Source: Caballeronia mineralivorans PML1(12) (GTDB taxonomy: Bacteria > Pseudomonadota > Gammaproteobacteria > Burkholderiales > Burkholderiaceae). From it: DNA of 64,000 bases. The notes beneath the pieces are model-generated. The model was not told where the DNA came from and did no database searches. It worked only from the letters and a program-made list of their open reading frames with translations. Below are positions 8,734-17,028 of the stretch, one piece after another. The translations under genes were made by a program, and so were the position numbers. The stretch lies in the NCBI RefSeq assembly GCF_001028175.1, contig NZ_AEJF01000062.1:124001-188000 (forward strand), read 5' to 3'. The stretch's first letter is position 1, and every line of letters begins with the position of its first letter.

Positions 8734-9771
8734 TTAACGATGCTCCACCGGCTCGTGCGGGATACCCTCGATCGGACATTCAGGCGTGCCGATGGTCGAG
8801 CGGGTCAGCGCCTCTACCTCTTTGCGCGTGCCGTCCGGGTCGTTCACCCATTTGCCGTAGAACTCGAACGGACAGGCCGCCACGCCGAGTGCGCCTTCGC
8901 CTGAATTGAGCTTGCCGGTGTAGCCGCGGTGCAGCAGCTTGAACAGGTGGTTGTTCGACTGCATGTTCTTGCGCGCATCGCGGATCAGGCTGATTGACAG
9001 TTCACCATAGTTGATGCCCATCTCCTCGGTGCCGCATTCGCCAAGCGCGCGGCCGTCAAAGCCGATAATCGACGAGCCGCCGAAGTACGAATAGACGCCG
9101 TCAAAACCCGTGGCATTCGCGACTGCAACGTACGAATTGTTCATCCACGCCATGGTCTTCGCCACCATTGCCTGCTGTTCCTTGGCGGGATACATGTAAC
9201 CCTGGCACCGGACGATCAGTTCTGCACCGCGCATTGCACAGTCGCGCCAGATCTCCGGGTAGTTGCCGTCGTCGCAGATGATCAGGCTGATCTTCATGCC
9301 CTTTGGTCCTTCGGAAACGTACGTACAGTCTCCCGGATACCAGCCTTCAATTGGTGCCCACGGCATGATCTTGCGGTACTTCTGCACAATCTCGCCCTGG
9401 TTGTTCATCAGGATCAAGGTGTTGTAAGGCGCCTTGTTTGGATGTTCCTCGTGCCGCTCGCCTGTCAGCGAGAACACGCCCCACACGTTGGCCTTGCGGC
9501 AGGCCGCCGCGAAGATTTCTGTCTCCTCGCCCGGAATGGTTGCGGCTGTCTCATACATTTCGCGGGCGTCGTACATGATGCCGTGCGTCGAATATTCGGG
9601 GAAGATCACGAGGTCCATGCCAGGCAGACCCTGCTTCATTCCAACCAGCATGTCGGCGATCTTGCGGGCGTTCTCAAGCACTTCCGCTTTCGTGTGCAGG
9701 CGCGGCATCTTGTAGTTGACGACGGCCACGCCCACGCAGTCTTTGGTGCTTCCAATATCCCCATGTCTCAT
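8734..9771 (-). CDS. amiE: Aliphatic amidase
   Basis: Hydrolyses short aliphatic amides to carboxylate and ammonia in the cytosol. The 345-residue protein follows P. aeruginosa AmiE closely from the first residues ([20 protein letters not shown]). The catalytic triad of the nitrilase superfamily is present: Glu59 (IFPEYS), a lysine in [10 protein letters not shown], and the cysteine in [13 protein letters not shown]. The ATG at 9771 fits the known N-terminus. It sits behind a leader with hexaloop hairpins and a terminator, downstream of amiC-amiR, so it is expected to be induced by amides through AmiR antitermination. Confidence 0.96.
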   Translation of the reverse strand: MRHGDIGSTKDCVGVAVVNYKMPRLHTKAEVLENARKIADMLVGMKQGLPGMDLVIFPEYSTHGIMYDAREMYETAATIPGEETEIFAAACRKANVWGVFSLTGERHEEHPNKAPYNTLILMNNQGEIVQKYRKIMPWAPIEGWYPGDCTYVSEGPKGMKISLIICDDGNYPEIWRDCAMRGAELIVRCQGYMYPAKEQQAMVAKTMAWMNNSYVAVANATGFDGVYSYFGGSSIIGFDGRALGECGTEEMGINYGELSISLIRDARKNMQSNNHLFKLLHRGYTGKLNSGEGALGVAACPFEFYGKWVNDPDGTRKEVEALTRSTIGTPECPIEGIPHEPVEHR

Positions 9772-9856
9772 GTCGATACTCCTGATGTAAGGTGGTAATA
9801 GATACTGCAATACGATGCGTAGACACCCATGCGCTGCAGAAAAAAAGAACAAAAAA

Positions 9857-9886
9857 AGCCCGAGCCGGAGTGATCCGGGTCGGGCT
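9857..9886 (-). terminator. Intrinsic terminator in the amiE leader
   Basis: Read on the minus strand, AGCCCGACCCGGA and TCCGGCTCGGGCT form a strong stem followed by a long T run, about 85 bases before the amiE start. Its position inside the leader, not after a gene, marks it as an attenuator. Its first arm overlaps the second hexaloop hairpin, so the two structures exclude each other. Confidence 0.85.
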
Positions 9887-9920
9887 TCTTTGCCTTGCAT
9901 CTGGCTGGCGACGTTGGCAG
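9883..9920 (-). promoter_or_regulatory. ANTAR-type dual hexaloop RNA motif in the amiE leader
   Basis: On the minus strand two small hairpins lie in tandem. The first (9905-9920) has the six-base loop AACGTC on a CTGCC/GCCAG stem with one mismatch. The second (9883-9894) has loop AAAGAA on a GGC/GCC stem. Both loops have A at position 1 and G at position 4, the known signature of RNA sites bound by ANTAR antiterminators. The second hairpin shares bases with the terminator stem. The AmiR protein encoded just upstream is the obvious ligand. Confidence 0.7.
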
Positions 9921-10011
9921 TCAGGTGCGATTGTCAGGACGGCTACTTGTCCTTGATGGTTTTATAGCACATCAAAAAATTTGCAAAAAGACATTCTTCA
10001 AGTGTCGGATG

Positions 10012-10617
10012 CTAGAAGTCCAGGACCGCGTGCGCTTGAATAATGGCCTGGGCCATCACCTCGATCGGTTGGCGCTTGGCCATTGCTTGCGCTCTTAAGA
10101 GATCGTAAGCGTCCTGCTCCGACAGCTTGCGGGTTTCCATCAAAATGGTCTTGGCTTGCTGGATTTTTCGCTGATCCGCGAGCTTGTCTTCAAGCCGCCC
10201 TACATAGTGTTCAAGGGTTCGCTTGGACTTGTGCTGATACAACGAAATTGCAATGGCGGTAAGCAAGCCAAACGAGCGCACCGGCGATGGCACCAGACAG
10301 TAAGGATTAAGCTGCAACACGGCTTCTATGACGATCGGGTTCTCGTAGCTTACAACCGGTATGACGGGAGGCGTTCCTTTTGCGTCGAGCCAGGGAAACT
10401 GGATAGACAAGGTTTCCGGACGTACAGCCAGGAACACGACATCGGTTCCGTCCGGCAGCGCGTCAAGAGAAGGCCAGACCATTTGAACCTCGCATCCGAT
10501 CCGGCGAAGTTGTCCACGGAGCTCCTCTCCGTCCTGGTCGTCGGGGTGGATGGCGACGACCTTTAAAGAGCGAATGTCTTTGAGCGCCTGAGACGTTCGG
10601 GACGATCCCTGTGTCAT
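10012..10617 (-). CDS. amiR: ANTAR-domain RNA-binding antiterminator
   Basis: A 201-residue homologue of AmiR. Residues 1-125 are a pseudo-receiver domain. A coiled-coil stretch follows (HYVGRLEDKLADQRKIQQAK), and the last 55 residues are the ANTAR domain with the typical AKTILMETRKLSEQDAYDLL and AMAKRQPI. It binds nascent leader RNA and prevents termination; in the absence of inducer it is held by AmiC. Its start overlaps the amiC stop by four bases. Targets proposed here are the leaders of amiE and of the divergent urt operon. Confidence 0.93.
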   Translation of the reverse strand: MTQGSSRTSQALKDIRSLKVVAIHPDDQDGEELRGQLRRIGCEVQMVWPSLDALPDGTDVVFLAVRPETLSIQFPWLDAKGTPPVIPVVSYENPIVIEAVLQLNPYCLVPSPVRSFGLLTAIAISLYQHKSKRTLEHYVGRLEDKLADQRKIQQAKTILMETRKLSEQDAYDLLRAQAMAKRQPIEVMAQAIIQAHAVLDF

Positions 10618-11783
10618 CCCCGTGCTCCGCCCTGAGCCGGCCCGGAGACAGTCTCCGCGTCGATCAGCGTATGCGATATCTGGAATGGCGCGGCCGGCGT
10701 CCAGCCGGCGCTTTCGCTAACAATGTCGAATTGCCCGCTCTTGTTCAAACGTCCTATGCGCGGATGCAGATAGGTATGGTGATTGTGCTCGTCGATCCTG
10801 ACGCGTCCTTGCGGTGCATCGATCTCCAGTCCAGGCAACGTGTTGAGCAAGGCGTTCGGGTCGTCGCTGCCGGTGATGGTCATGGCGCTCGCCAGCAGAT
10901 GCATCTGGAAATAGGCCGCTTCCCAACATGTGTCGGTCTGCATCGTATCCCCGAAACGGCGCTGATAGTTTGCGATAACCTTTCTATTCAGCGGGCTGTC
11001 GATGGACTGGAAATACGTCGCCGCGGTGATATGTCCTTCGCCAATGTCGGCACCCATGGCAGCCACCTCTGTCTCGCTCGTGCTCAGGCTCGCGATAGGT
11101 GTCTCATAGGGATTCATCCCGACCTCGGCAAAGGCCCGGTAAAGATGCGAGATCCCGGTGCCGACCACCGTGGAGAAGATGAAGTCGGGTTGCAGGGCGG
11201 CGATTTTTTGAGCGACGTGAAGGTAGCTTTCCCAGCCGGCATCCAGCGGTATGTATACTTCTCCCAGCTTTTCTCCACGCTGCTCGAAAACCAGGTCGCT
11301 CATGATGCGATTTGATTCGTAAGGGTAGACGTAGTCGGAACCCACCATGAAAACGCGCGATCCGAAATTGCTCAGCATGTAGCTAGCCAAAGGCACGCTG
11401 TTTTGATTAGGCGTTGCCCCGGTATATATGACGTTGCGGCTATATTCGAATCCCTCATAGAAGGTCGGGTAAAGCAGTAGCGCATTGTGCCGCTCAACGA
11501 TCGGGATCACCGCCTTTCGTGTGCTCGACATATAACAACCGACCACGACCCGAACCTGCTCCTCGACAATCAATTGCTCGATCATCGTGGCGTATCTGTT
11601 AGGTATGGAAGCCGGGTCGCGAAAGATCAGCTCTAGCTGACGGCCATTGATACCGCCTGCCGCGTTGATCTCTTCAGCCGCGAGTATGGTCGCTCGCTGT
11701 TGAGACTGTTCGATGGGCGCGGTGAGTCCCGATGATGAAAACAGGACGCCGATCTTGATAGGCGCGTTGTGGAGTGCGGTCAT
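10614..11783 (-). CDS. amiC: Amide-sensing negative regulator, periplasmic-binding-protein fold
   Basis: A 389-residue cytosolic protein with the two-lobed fold of leucine/urea-binding proteins but no signal peptide. It matches AmiC along its length: VGCYMSSTRKAVIPIVERHNALL, YPTFYEGFEYS, APNQNS-like ATPNQNSVPLA, IDAPQGRVR and NHHTYLHPRIG. In P. aeruginosa it sequesters AmiR and releases it when an amide binds. The same fold and motifs occur in UrtA, encoded 400 bases away, so the sensor and the importer of this locus are paralogues. The ligand here could be an amide or urea. Confidence 0.93.
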   Translation of the reverse strand: MTALHNAPIKIGVLFSSSGLTAPIEQSQQRATILAAEEINAAGGINGRQLELIFRDPASIPNRYATMIEQLIVEEQVRVVVGCYMSSTRKAVIPIVERHNALLLYPTFYEGFEYSRNVIYTGATPNQNSVPLASYMLSNFGSRVFMVGSDYVYPYESNRIMSDLVFEQRGEKLGEVYIPLDAGWESYLHVAQKIAALQPDFIFSTVVGTGISHLYRAFAEVGMNPYETPIASLSTSETEVAAMGADIGEGHITAATYFQSIDSPLNRKVIANYQRRFGDTMQTDTCWEAAYFQMHLLASAMTITGSDDPNALLNTLPGLEIDAPQGRVRIDEHNHHTYLHPRIGRLNKSGQFDIVSESAGWTPAAPFQISHTLIDAETVSGPAQGGARG

Positions 11784-11853
11784 ATTCGGTCCGGGATTCT
11801 CTCTGGTTCAACGTCGCTCCGGTGCCTCCTGCTGCACCGTCAGCGTGTCTCAT

Positions 11854-11868
11854 GCACGGCATCAGTGC
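11854..11868. promoter_or_regulatory. NtrC-like enhancer site candidate
   Basis: GCACGGCATCAGTGC matches the inverted GCAC-N7-GTGC pattern of NtrC binding sites. It lies about 150 bases upstream of the sigma-54 type promoter at 12003, a usual enhancer distance. A second dyad of reversed order (GGTGC ... GCACC, 11821-11838) is next to it. Confidence 0.5.
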
Positions 11869-12002
11869 GCCCGTTGTCCCACTTTGGGAAAGCGCACTGA
11901 CAAAGAATTGCATTGCTCGAGGTCTGCGCATTCAATGCGATCCCTACTCGCGCGTTACCGGGCAGGGATCCGTGCTTCGAGCCTGCGTCATTGCAAGCCG
12001 TT

Positions 12003-12018
12003 TGGCATACCTCTTGCA
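12003..12018 (+). promoter_or_regulatory. Sigma-54 type promoter of the urt-ure operon
   Basis: TGGCATACCTCTTGCA has GG and GC ten bases apart, as in the -24/-12 consensus (TGGCAC-N5-TTGCA). It faces urtA and would start a leader RNA of about 160 bases near 12028. Nitrogen control by NtrC fits the function of the genes downstream. Confidence 0.7.
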
Positions 12019-12086
12019 TTGCTTAAGCATGATCAGGGAATGGCGTCGTGAACCCCACACCTGAATCGTACCCACTTTCGTTGTTA

Positions 12087-12102
12087 GAGACAAAGACGTC
12101 TT
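12087..12102 (+). promoter_or_regulatory. ANTAR-type hexaloop hairpin in the urt leader
   Basis: AGAC, loop AAAGAC, GTCT form a perfect four-pair stem, extended by a G-U pair. The loop has A at position 1 and G at position 4, like the two amiE leader hairpins. A weaker second hairpin (GGC, A-rich loop, GCC, about 12113-12125) overlaps the terminator stem that follows, again as in amiE. This suggests that AmiR also controls the urea genes. Confidence 0.6.
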
Positions 12103-12118
12103 AAACAACACCGGCCAA

Positions 12119-12163
12119 AAAAGCCCGCAACCTCAAGGAAACTTGGGTGCGGGCTTTTTTTTG
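12119..12163 (+). terminator. Intrinsic terminator (attenuator) before urtA
   Basis: AGCCCGCA and TGCGGGCT, with an inner AAG/CTT stem and a GAAA loop, are followed by eight T residues. It lies between the sigma-54 promoter and the urtA start, about 25 bases before the gene, so transcription must pass it to express the operon. Confidence 0.85.
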
Positions 12164-12187
12164 TCCTCAATTTTTTGGAAGGGCATT

Positions 12188-13378
12188 ATGAAAAAGACCA
12201 GACGCGGTTTTCTGAAGACTGCACTTGCTACTACCGCGGCCACTGCACTGCCAGGATCGATGCTCCTGCGGGCGCCCTCGGTCAATGCAGCCGAACCGGT
12301 GAAGGTGGGCATCCTGCACTCGCTGACCGGTACCGTTGCGATTGCCGAAGCACACGTGGTCGACGCGGAAAAGCTCGCCATCGATGAGATCAATGCGGCA
12401 GGCGGCGTGATGGGGCGCCCGATTCAACCGGTGGTGGAGGACGGCGCGAGCGACTGGCCTACCTTCGCGGAGAAAGCGCAAAAGCTCCTTGAGGGAGATA
12501 AGGTCTCCACCGTGTTTGGTTGTTACACGTCGGCCTCGCGCAAGGCTGTGTTGCCCGTGTTCGAGCGCTACAAGGGCTTGCTGTATTACCCGACCTACTA
12601 TGAAGGCCTCGAGATGTCGAAGAACATCATGTACACGGGCCAGGAAGCCACGCAGTCGGTGATCCCGGCAGTCAACTGGCTTGCCAAGAACAAGGGCAAG
12701 AAGTTCTATCTCGTTGGTTCGGACTACATCTGGCCGCGCACGACAAACCGGATTGCCCATCCGACGATCGCGAAAGCGGGCGGGTCGGTCGTCGGCGAGG
12801 ACTACTTTCCCCTGGGCACGGTCGAGTTTTCATCGGTCATCAACAAGATCAAGGCCGCGAAGCCGGATGTCATCCTGTCGACAATCGTCGGCGGGTCGAA
12901 TGTCGCTTTCTTCAAGCAGCTGAATTCGGTGGGCATCACGGGCAAGAATCAGGCAATCATGGCTCTGGCCGTGACGGAAGAAGAGGCTATCGGGATTGGC
13001 CGCGAAAACATCACGGGCGTACTGTCCTGCATGGGTTATTTCCAGAGCGTGGAGAACCCGCAGAACAAGAAATTCGTCGCTGCGTTCAAGGCCAAATACG
13101 GGCAGGACCGCGTTGTCGGCGACACCATGGAAGCCGGGTATTTGTCCGTCTACATGTGGAAGCTCGCGGCTGAGAAAGCGAAGAGCTTCGACGTGGAGAA
13201 GGTGGTTGCCGCCTCGTCTAATCTTGCCTGGGACGCCCCGGAGGGCGCGATCAAGTTCCACGCTAGCAACCACCATCTCTGGAAGCATGCGCGCATTGGC
13301 GAATTCCAGCCCGACGGGCAGGTGCATATCCTGTATGAGTCGCCGCTGATCGAGCCGAATCCTTTCCCCAAGCTTTGA
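12188..13378 (+). CDS. urtA: Urea ABC transporter, substrate-binding protein
   Basis: Periplasmic urea-binding protein of 396 residues. The N-terminus has a twin-arginine type signal (KKTRRGFLKTALATT), with a probable cleavage after VNA near residue 34. The mature part has the family's AEPVKVGILHSLTGTVAIAE and VFGCYTSASRKAVLPVFE. The ATG at 12188 has GGAAGGG just before it; an earlier in-frame start would fall within the terminator. It is the first gene of the urt-ure operon and resembles AmiC of the divergent operon. Confidence 0.95.
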   Translation: MKKTRRGFLKTALATTAATALPGSMLLRAPSVNAAEPVKVGILHSLTGTVAIAEAHVVDAEKLAIDEINAAGGVMGRPIQPVVEDGASDWPTFAEKAQKLLEGDKVSTVFGCYTSASRKAVLPVFERYKGLLYYPTYYEGLEMSKNIMYTGQEATQSVIPAVNWLAKNKGKKFYLVGSDYIWPRTTNRIAHPTIAKAGGSVVGEDYFPLGTVEFSSVINKIKAAKPDVILSTIVGGSNVAFFKQLNSVGITGKNQAIMALAVTEEEAIGIGRENITGVLSCMGYFQSVENPQNKKFVAAFKAKYGQDRVVGDTMEAGYLSVYMWKLAAEKAKSFDVEKVVAASSNLAWDAPEGAIKFHASNHHLWKHARIGEFQPDGQVHILYESPLIEPNPFPKL

Positions 13379-13449
13379 TTCACGCGGGTTTGCTCTAACT
13401 CACTGAGGACGGGTTGCAGCGCAACGCGACCCGTTCAGAAGGGACCTCA

Positions 13450-14352
13450 ATGTCTTTCGATACCTTCGTCACGCAGGTTTTCAACGGCCTGTCGTTATTC
13501 ACGGTGCTTGCATTGATGTCCATCGGGCTGGCGATCGTTTTCGGCCTGATGGGTGTCATCAACATGGCGCACGGCGAGCTGATGGCGCTTGGTGCCTACA
13601 TGACGTATCTGACATCGGTCGTGTTCACTCGTTTTCTGCCATCCATGACCGGTGCTTATTTCTTCGTTGGCATCATGGTCGCGTTCGCGGTGACGAGTGC
13701 GGTCGGGTTTGTACTGGAGCGCGTGATGATCCGCTTCTTGTATAAGCGCCCGCTCGACACGATGTTGGCAACGTGGGGTCTTTCACTGGTGTTTCAGCAG
13801 CTTTTCCGGCAGATATTCGGTCCTATCGATGTAAGCGTACCGACCGTGTCCTGGCTGCAGGGCGCATGGAACGTCACACCCGGAATCGCCATTCCGTTAA
13901 GCCGTATTTTCATTATCGGACTGACGTTTGCCGTGGCCTTGTTTGTCTACCTGTTTCTATTCAGGAGCCGGTGGGGGCTGCGAATTCGATCCGTCATGCA
14001 AAACCGCGCCATGGCGGGAGCTGCCGGCATCAACACCGAGCGAGTGGACGCCGTTACGTTTGCAGTGGGATGCGGCCTTGCCGGAATCGCGGGAAGCGCG
14101 CTCACCATGATCGCGTCCACGGGTCCAGCCACGGGGCAACAGTACATCGTGGACACGTTCATCGTGGTCGTATTCGGCGGCGTCGAAAGCCTGGTCGGCA
14201 CCTTCCTCTCGGCCTTCTCGATTGGCGAATTGCAGTCAATGTTCGAGATAGCGTTGAGCGGTTCAATGGCAAAAGCAGCCATCCTCATGCTGGTCATCGT
14301 TGCGCTTTACTTCAGGCCTAACGGGCTCTTTGCGATCAAGGTTAGGCGGTAA
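13450..14352 (+). CDS. urtB: Urea ABC transporter, permease UrtB
   Basis: Inner-membrane permease of the LivH type, 300 residues with about eight hydrophobic spans. The segment LAIVFGLMGVINMAHGELMALGAY is characteristic of the branched-chain/urea permease family. ATG 13450 has a GGGACC stretch before it; the upstream in-frame start at 13414 would add an atypical polar N-terminus. It is separated from urtC by two bases and works with UrtC, UrtD and UrtE. Confidence 0.94.
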   Translation: MSFDTFVTQVFNGLSLFTVLALMSIGLAIVFGLMGVINMAHGELMALGAYMTYLTSVVFTRFLPSMTGAYFFVGIMVAFAVTSAVGFVLERVMIRFLYKRPLDTMLATWGLSLVFQQLFRQIFGPIDVSVPTVSWLQGAWNVTPGIAIPLSRIFIIGLTFAVALFVYLFLFRSRWGLRIRSVMQNRAMAGAAGINTERVDAVTFAVGCGLAGIAGSALTMIASTGPATGQQYIVDTFIVVVFGGVESLVGTFLSAFSIGELQSMFEIALSGSMAKAAILMLVIVALYFRPNGLFAIKVRR

Positions 14353-14354
14353 TC

Positions 14355-15500
14355 ATGAAAGACCTTCCGGTTGTTTCCCAGGGGAAAGAACGGCTACCGT
14401 CGGCGGCGCCGTCGATCAGCGGCGCAGTGCGGGCAACAGCGCTGCTCGAGCGGTACTCAGTGGTCTTGCTGGCCTTGTTGATACTCGTGGCCGTGCCTGC
14501 TGTATGCGGTGCCTTTCGTCTGGGCCTCTTTGCCAAGTATCTGAGCTTCGCATTCTGTGCGGTCGGCCTCGTCCTGACCTGGGGGTATGGCGGAATCCTG
14601 AGCCTCGGGCAAGGGATATTCTTTGGACTCGGCAGCTACATGATGGCGATGTACATGAAGCTCGAGGCAACATCCAACGACCCGGCGGCAGCCGTCTTCG
14701 GGTCGGGCGGGCCCCCTGTGCCTGACTTCATGACATGGAACAGCATCGACAAACTGCCGTGGTGGTGGACGCCATTTCAGCACGCGTGGTTTGCTATTCC
14801 CGCCATCATCGTGTTGCCGACCCTGCTCGCATTTATTATTGCGTATGCGAATTTTCGCAAACGTGTTGGCGGCGTCTATTTCTCGATCGTGACCATGGCG
14901 CTCGCGTCCATCATGTCCATTGTCATTATCGGGCAACAGGGCGTCACGGGCGGCATCAACGGGATCACGAACCTGCCGACTTTCATGGGCTACAGCGTTC
15001 AATCCGATACAGCAAGCTATGTGATGTACTACGTCACCGCGTGTCTGCTGCTTTGCGCGATCCTGGTTGGCCGGTTCATTCTGAAAAGCCGCCTGGGGAA
15101 CGTACTGATCGCCATTCGCGATCGCGAGGATCGGATCCGTTTTTCGGGCTATGACCCGGCGTTGTTCAAAGGCTTCATTTTTGCCGTCGCCGCGTTGTTC
15201 TCGGCAATTGGCGGAGCGATGTTCACGCTCCAGGTCGGCTTTGCCTCGCCGTCCGTCAGCGGCATCGTGCCGTCTATTGAAATGGTGATCTACGCAGCCG
15301 TCGGTGGACGTCTCTCTCTAGTGGGGGCCGTCTATGGAACGGTGCTGGTGGGTGCCGCGAAGAGCTTCCTGTCAGAGCACTTCGTCGGATTCTGGCTGTA
15401 CCTGATTGGCGCCTTGTTTATCTTCGTTCCCATGTTCTTGCCGAAAGGTCTTGCGGGTGTCATCGAATGGCTGCGTGAGCGGCAGGGAGCCGCGAAATGA
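14355..15500 (+). CDS. urtC: Urea ABC transporter, permease UrtC
   Basis: Second permease subunit, LivM-like, 381 residues. The family motif LTWGYGGILSLGQGIFFGLGSYMMAMYMKLE is at residues 73-103, and the cytoplasmic RIRFSGYDPALFK loop is near residue 258. There are about ten membrane spans. The stop overlaps the urtD start (ATGA), indicating coupled translation. Confidence 0.95.
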   Translation: MKDLPVVSQGKERLPSAAPSISGAVRATALLERYSVVLLALLILVAVPAVCGAFRLGLFAKYLSFAFCAVGLVLTWGYGGILSLGQGIFFGLGSYMMAMYMKLEATSNDPAAAVFGSGGPPVPDFMTWNSIDKLPWWWTPFQHAWFAIPAIIVLPTLLAFIIAYANFRKRVGGVYFSIVTMALASIMSIVIIGQQGVTGGINGITNLPTFMGYSVQSDTASYVMYYVTACLLLCAILVGRFILKSRLGNVLIAIRDREDRIRFSGYDPALFKGFIFAVAALFSAIGGAMFTLQVGFASPSVSGIVPSIEMVIYAAVGGRLSLVGAVYGTVLVGAAKSFLSEHFVGFWLYLIGALFIFVPMFLPKGLAGVIEWLRERQGAAK

Positions 15501-16234
15501 ACCAGATGATCTTGTCCGTTGAAGACCTGACGGTGTCGTTCGACGGCTTCAAGGCGGTCAGCGACCTTAACTTCTACGTTGAGAAAAATGAGTTGCATGT
15601 GGTCATTGGACCGAACGGTGCGGGGAAAACAACGCTCCTCGACATGATCTGCGGCAAGACCAAACCCACGCACGGAACGATCAAGTTCAATGGTTTGCAT
15701 CTCGAACGCCTGCTCGAGTATCAGATCACGCGTGCCGGCGTCGGGCGGAAATTCCAGAATCCGATGGTCTATGAAGACCTGTCCGTTGCCGAGAATCTCG
15801 AGATTTCGTACCCGCATAAGCGCGGTGTATTCGGTTGCCTGTTTTTTCGCCGCGACGATATCGTTCAGGATGAGATCGATCGCATCGCCGCGTTGATTTT
15901 TCTTGGCGATCAACTCGACCGGAAAGCGGCCTTGCTTTCGCACGGACAGAAGCAGTGGCTCGAGATCGGCATGCTGCTGATGCAGGATCCTGAACTGCTG
16001 CTTCTCGACGAGCCGGTGGCAGGGATGAGCGCCAAGGAGCGCGAGCAAACGGGTGCGCTGCTGCGCGAGATTGCCAAGGGCCGGTCGCTGGTCGTGATCG
16101 AACATGACATGGAGTTCGTCAAGGCGATTGCCGACAAGGTTACGGTTCTCCACCAGGGCAAGACGCTTGCCGAAGGATCGATGGAGAAAGTCCAAAGCGA
16201 TCCGAGGGTTATCGAAGTTTATCTGGGGCACTAG
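15497..16234 (+). CDS. urtD: Urea ABC transporter, ATP-binding protein UrtD
   Basis: ATPase of the LivG type, 245 residues. Walker A GPNGAGKTT, the Q-loop RKFQNPMVYEDL, a signature LSHGQKQW (instead of LSGGQ, as is usual in UrtD) and Walker B LLLLDEPVAGMS are present. It overlaps urtC by four bases and lies two bases before urtE. It pairs with UrtE to drive urea uptake. Confidence 0.95.
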   Translation: MNQMILSVEDLTVSFDGFKAVSDLNFYVEKNELHVVIGPNGAGKTTLLDMICGKTKPTHGTIKFNGLHLERLLEYQITRAGVGRKFQNPMVYEDLSVAENLEISYPHKRGVFGCLFFRRDDIVQDEIDRIAALIFLGDQLDRKAALLSHGQKQWLEIGMLLMQDPELLLLDEPVAGMSAKEREQTGALLREIAKGRSLVVIEHDMEFVKAIADKVTVLHQGKTLAEGSMEKVQSDPRVIEVYLGH

Positions 16235-16236
16235 AC

Positions 16237-16926
16237 ATGTTATCGATCAGGGGACTCAACGTTTTCTACGGCGAGAGCCAGGTACTGCACGACCTCAACT
16301 TCGATCTTTCGGCCGGCGAGACGGTAGCCGTGATGGGGCGCAACGGCATGGGGAAAACCACCCTTCTCAAGTCGCTCATCGGGATGATCCCGGTTCGCAG
16401 CGGTGAGATCCTGCTTGGCGAGAAAAACCTCGCGGGGCTAAAGAGCTACGAGCGGGTAGCAGCAGGATTTGGTTACGTGCCGCAAGGCCGCATGATATTT
16501 CCGTATCTGAGTGTCGAGGAAAATATCCTCAGCGGAATGGACAGGATCAGCAAGCCTGTGATTCCGGAATATATCTTCGAATCCTTTCCGGTCTTGTGGG
16601 AGATGCGCAATCGCCGTGGGGGCAACCTCTCGGGCGGGCAGCAGCAACAGCTTGCGATAGCGCGTGCACTGGTTTCCAACCCCAAGGTCTTGATACTCGA
16701 TGAACCAACCGAAGGGATACAGCCGTCAATCATTAAAGACATTGCGCGGGCGCTGAACAAGTTGAAGAAGGAGCGTGATTTCGCACTGGTTGTCTCCGAG
16801 CAGATCCTTACTTTCACGCTTGAAATTGCCGACCGGTTCCTGATCATCGAGAAAGGCCGCTTCGTTCATGCAGACCGGCGTGAGAATGTGGACGCCGAGC
16901 GAATCATGCGCTTCCTGACTATTTAA
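16237..16926 (+). CDS. urtE: Urea ABC transporter, ATP-binding protein UrtE
   Basis: ATPase of the LivF type, 229 residues, with Walker A GRNGMGKTT, signature LSGGQQQQ and Walker B VLILDEPTEGIQP. The FGYVPQGRMIFPYLSVEENI segment is typical of UrtE. It ends the transporter part of the operon; the urease genes begin about 100 bases on, after small dyads (GTTAG-N5-CTAAC at 16973-16987) but no clear terminator, so read-through is likely. Confidence 0.95.
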   Translation: MLSIRGLNVFYGESQVLHDLNFDLSAGETVAVMGRNGMGKTTLLKSLIGMIPVRSGEILLGEKNLAGLKSYERVAAGFGYVPQGRMIFPYLSVEENILSGMDRISKPVIPEYIFESFPVLWEMRNRRGGNLSGGQQQQLAIARALVSNPKVLILDEPTEGIQPSIIKDIARALNKLKKERDFALVVSEQILTFTLEIADRFLIIEKGRFVHADRRENVDAERIMRFLTI

Positions 16927-17028
16927 AAGACGCGTTGCCAATTTTCGCCAAAAGGCGATTTCATGTCATTAAGTTAGTGTAACTAACAAATTAGAAATTG
17001 TCTTCCAGTAAAGCATAGGAGTCGATCC

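Noticed and set aside
8666..8779. N-terminal extension of the CbbQ-type protein
   Set aside because: It overlaps the amiE end and is not homologous to the family; the GTG at 8665 gives the normal length.
9931..9951. AGGAC/GTCCT hairpin in the amiE leader as an ANTAR hairpin
   Set aside because: Its loop has eight bases and not the A1/G4 hexaloop form; the hairpins at 9905-9920 and 9883-9894 fit better.
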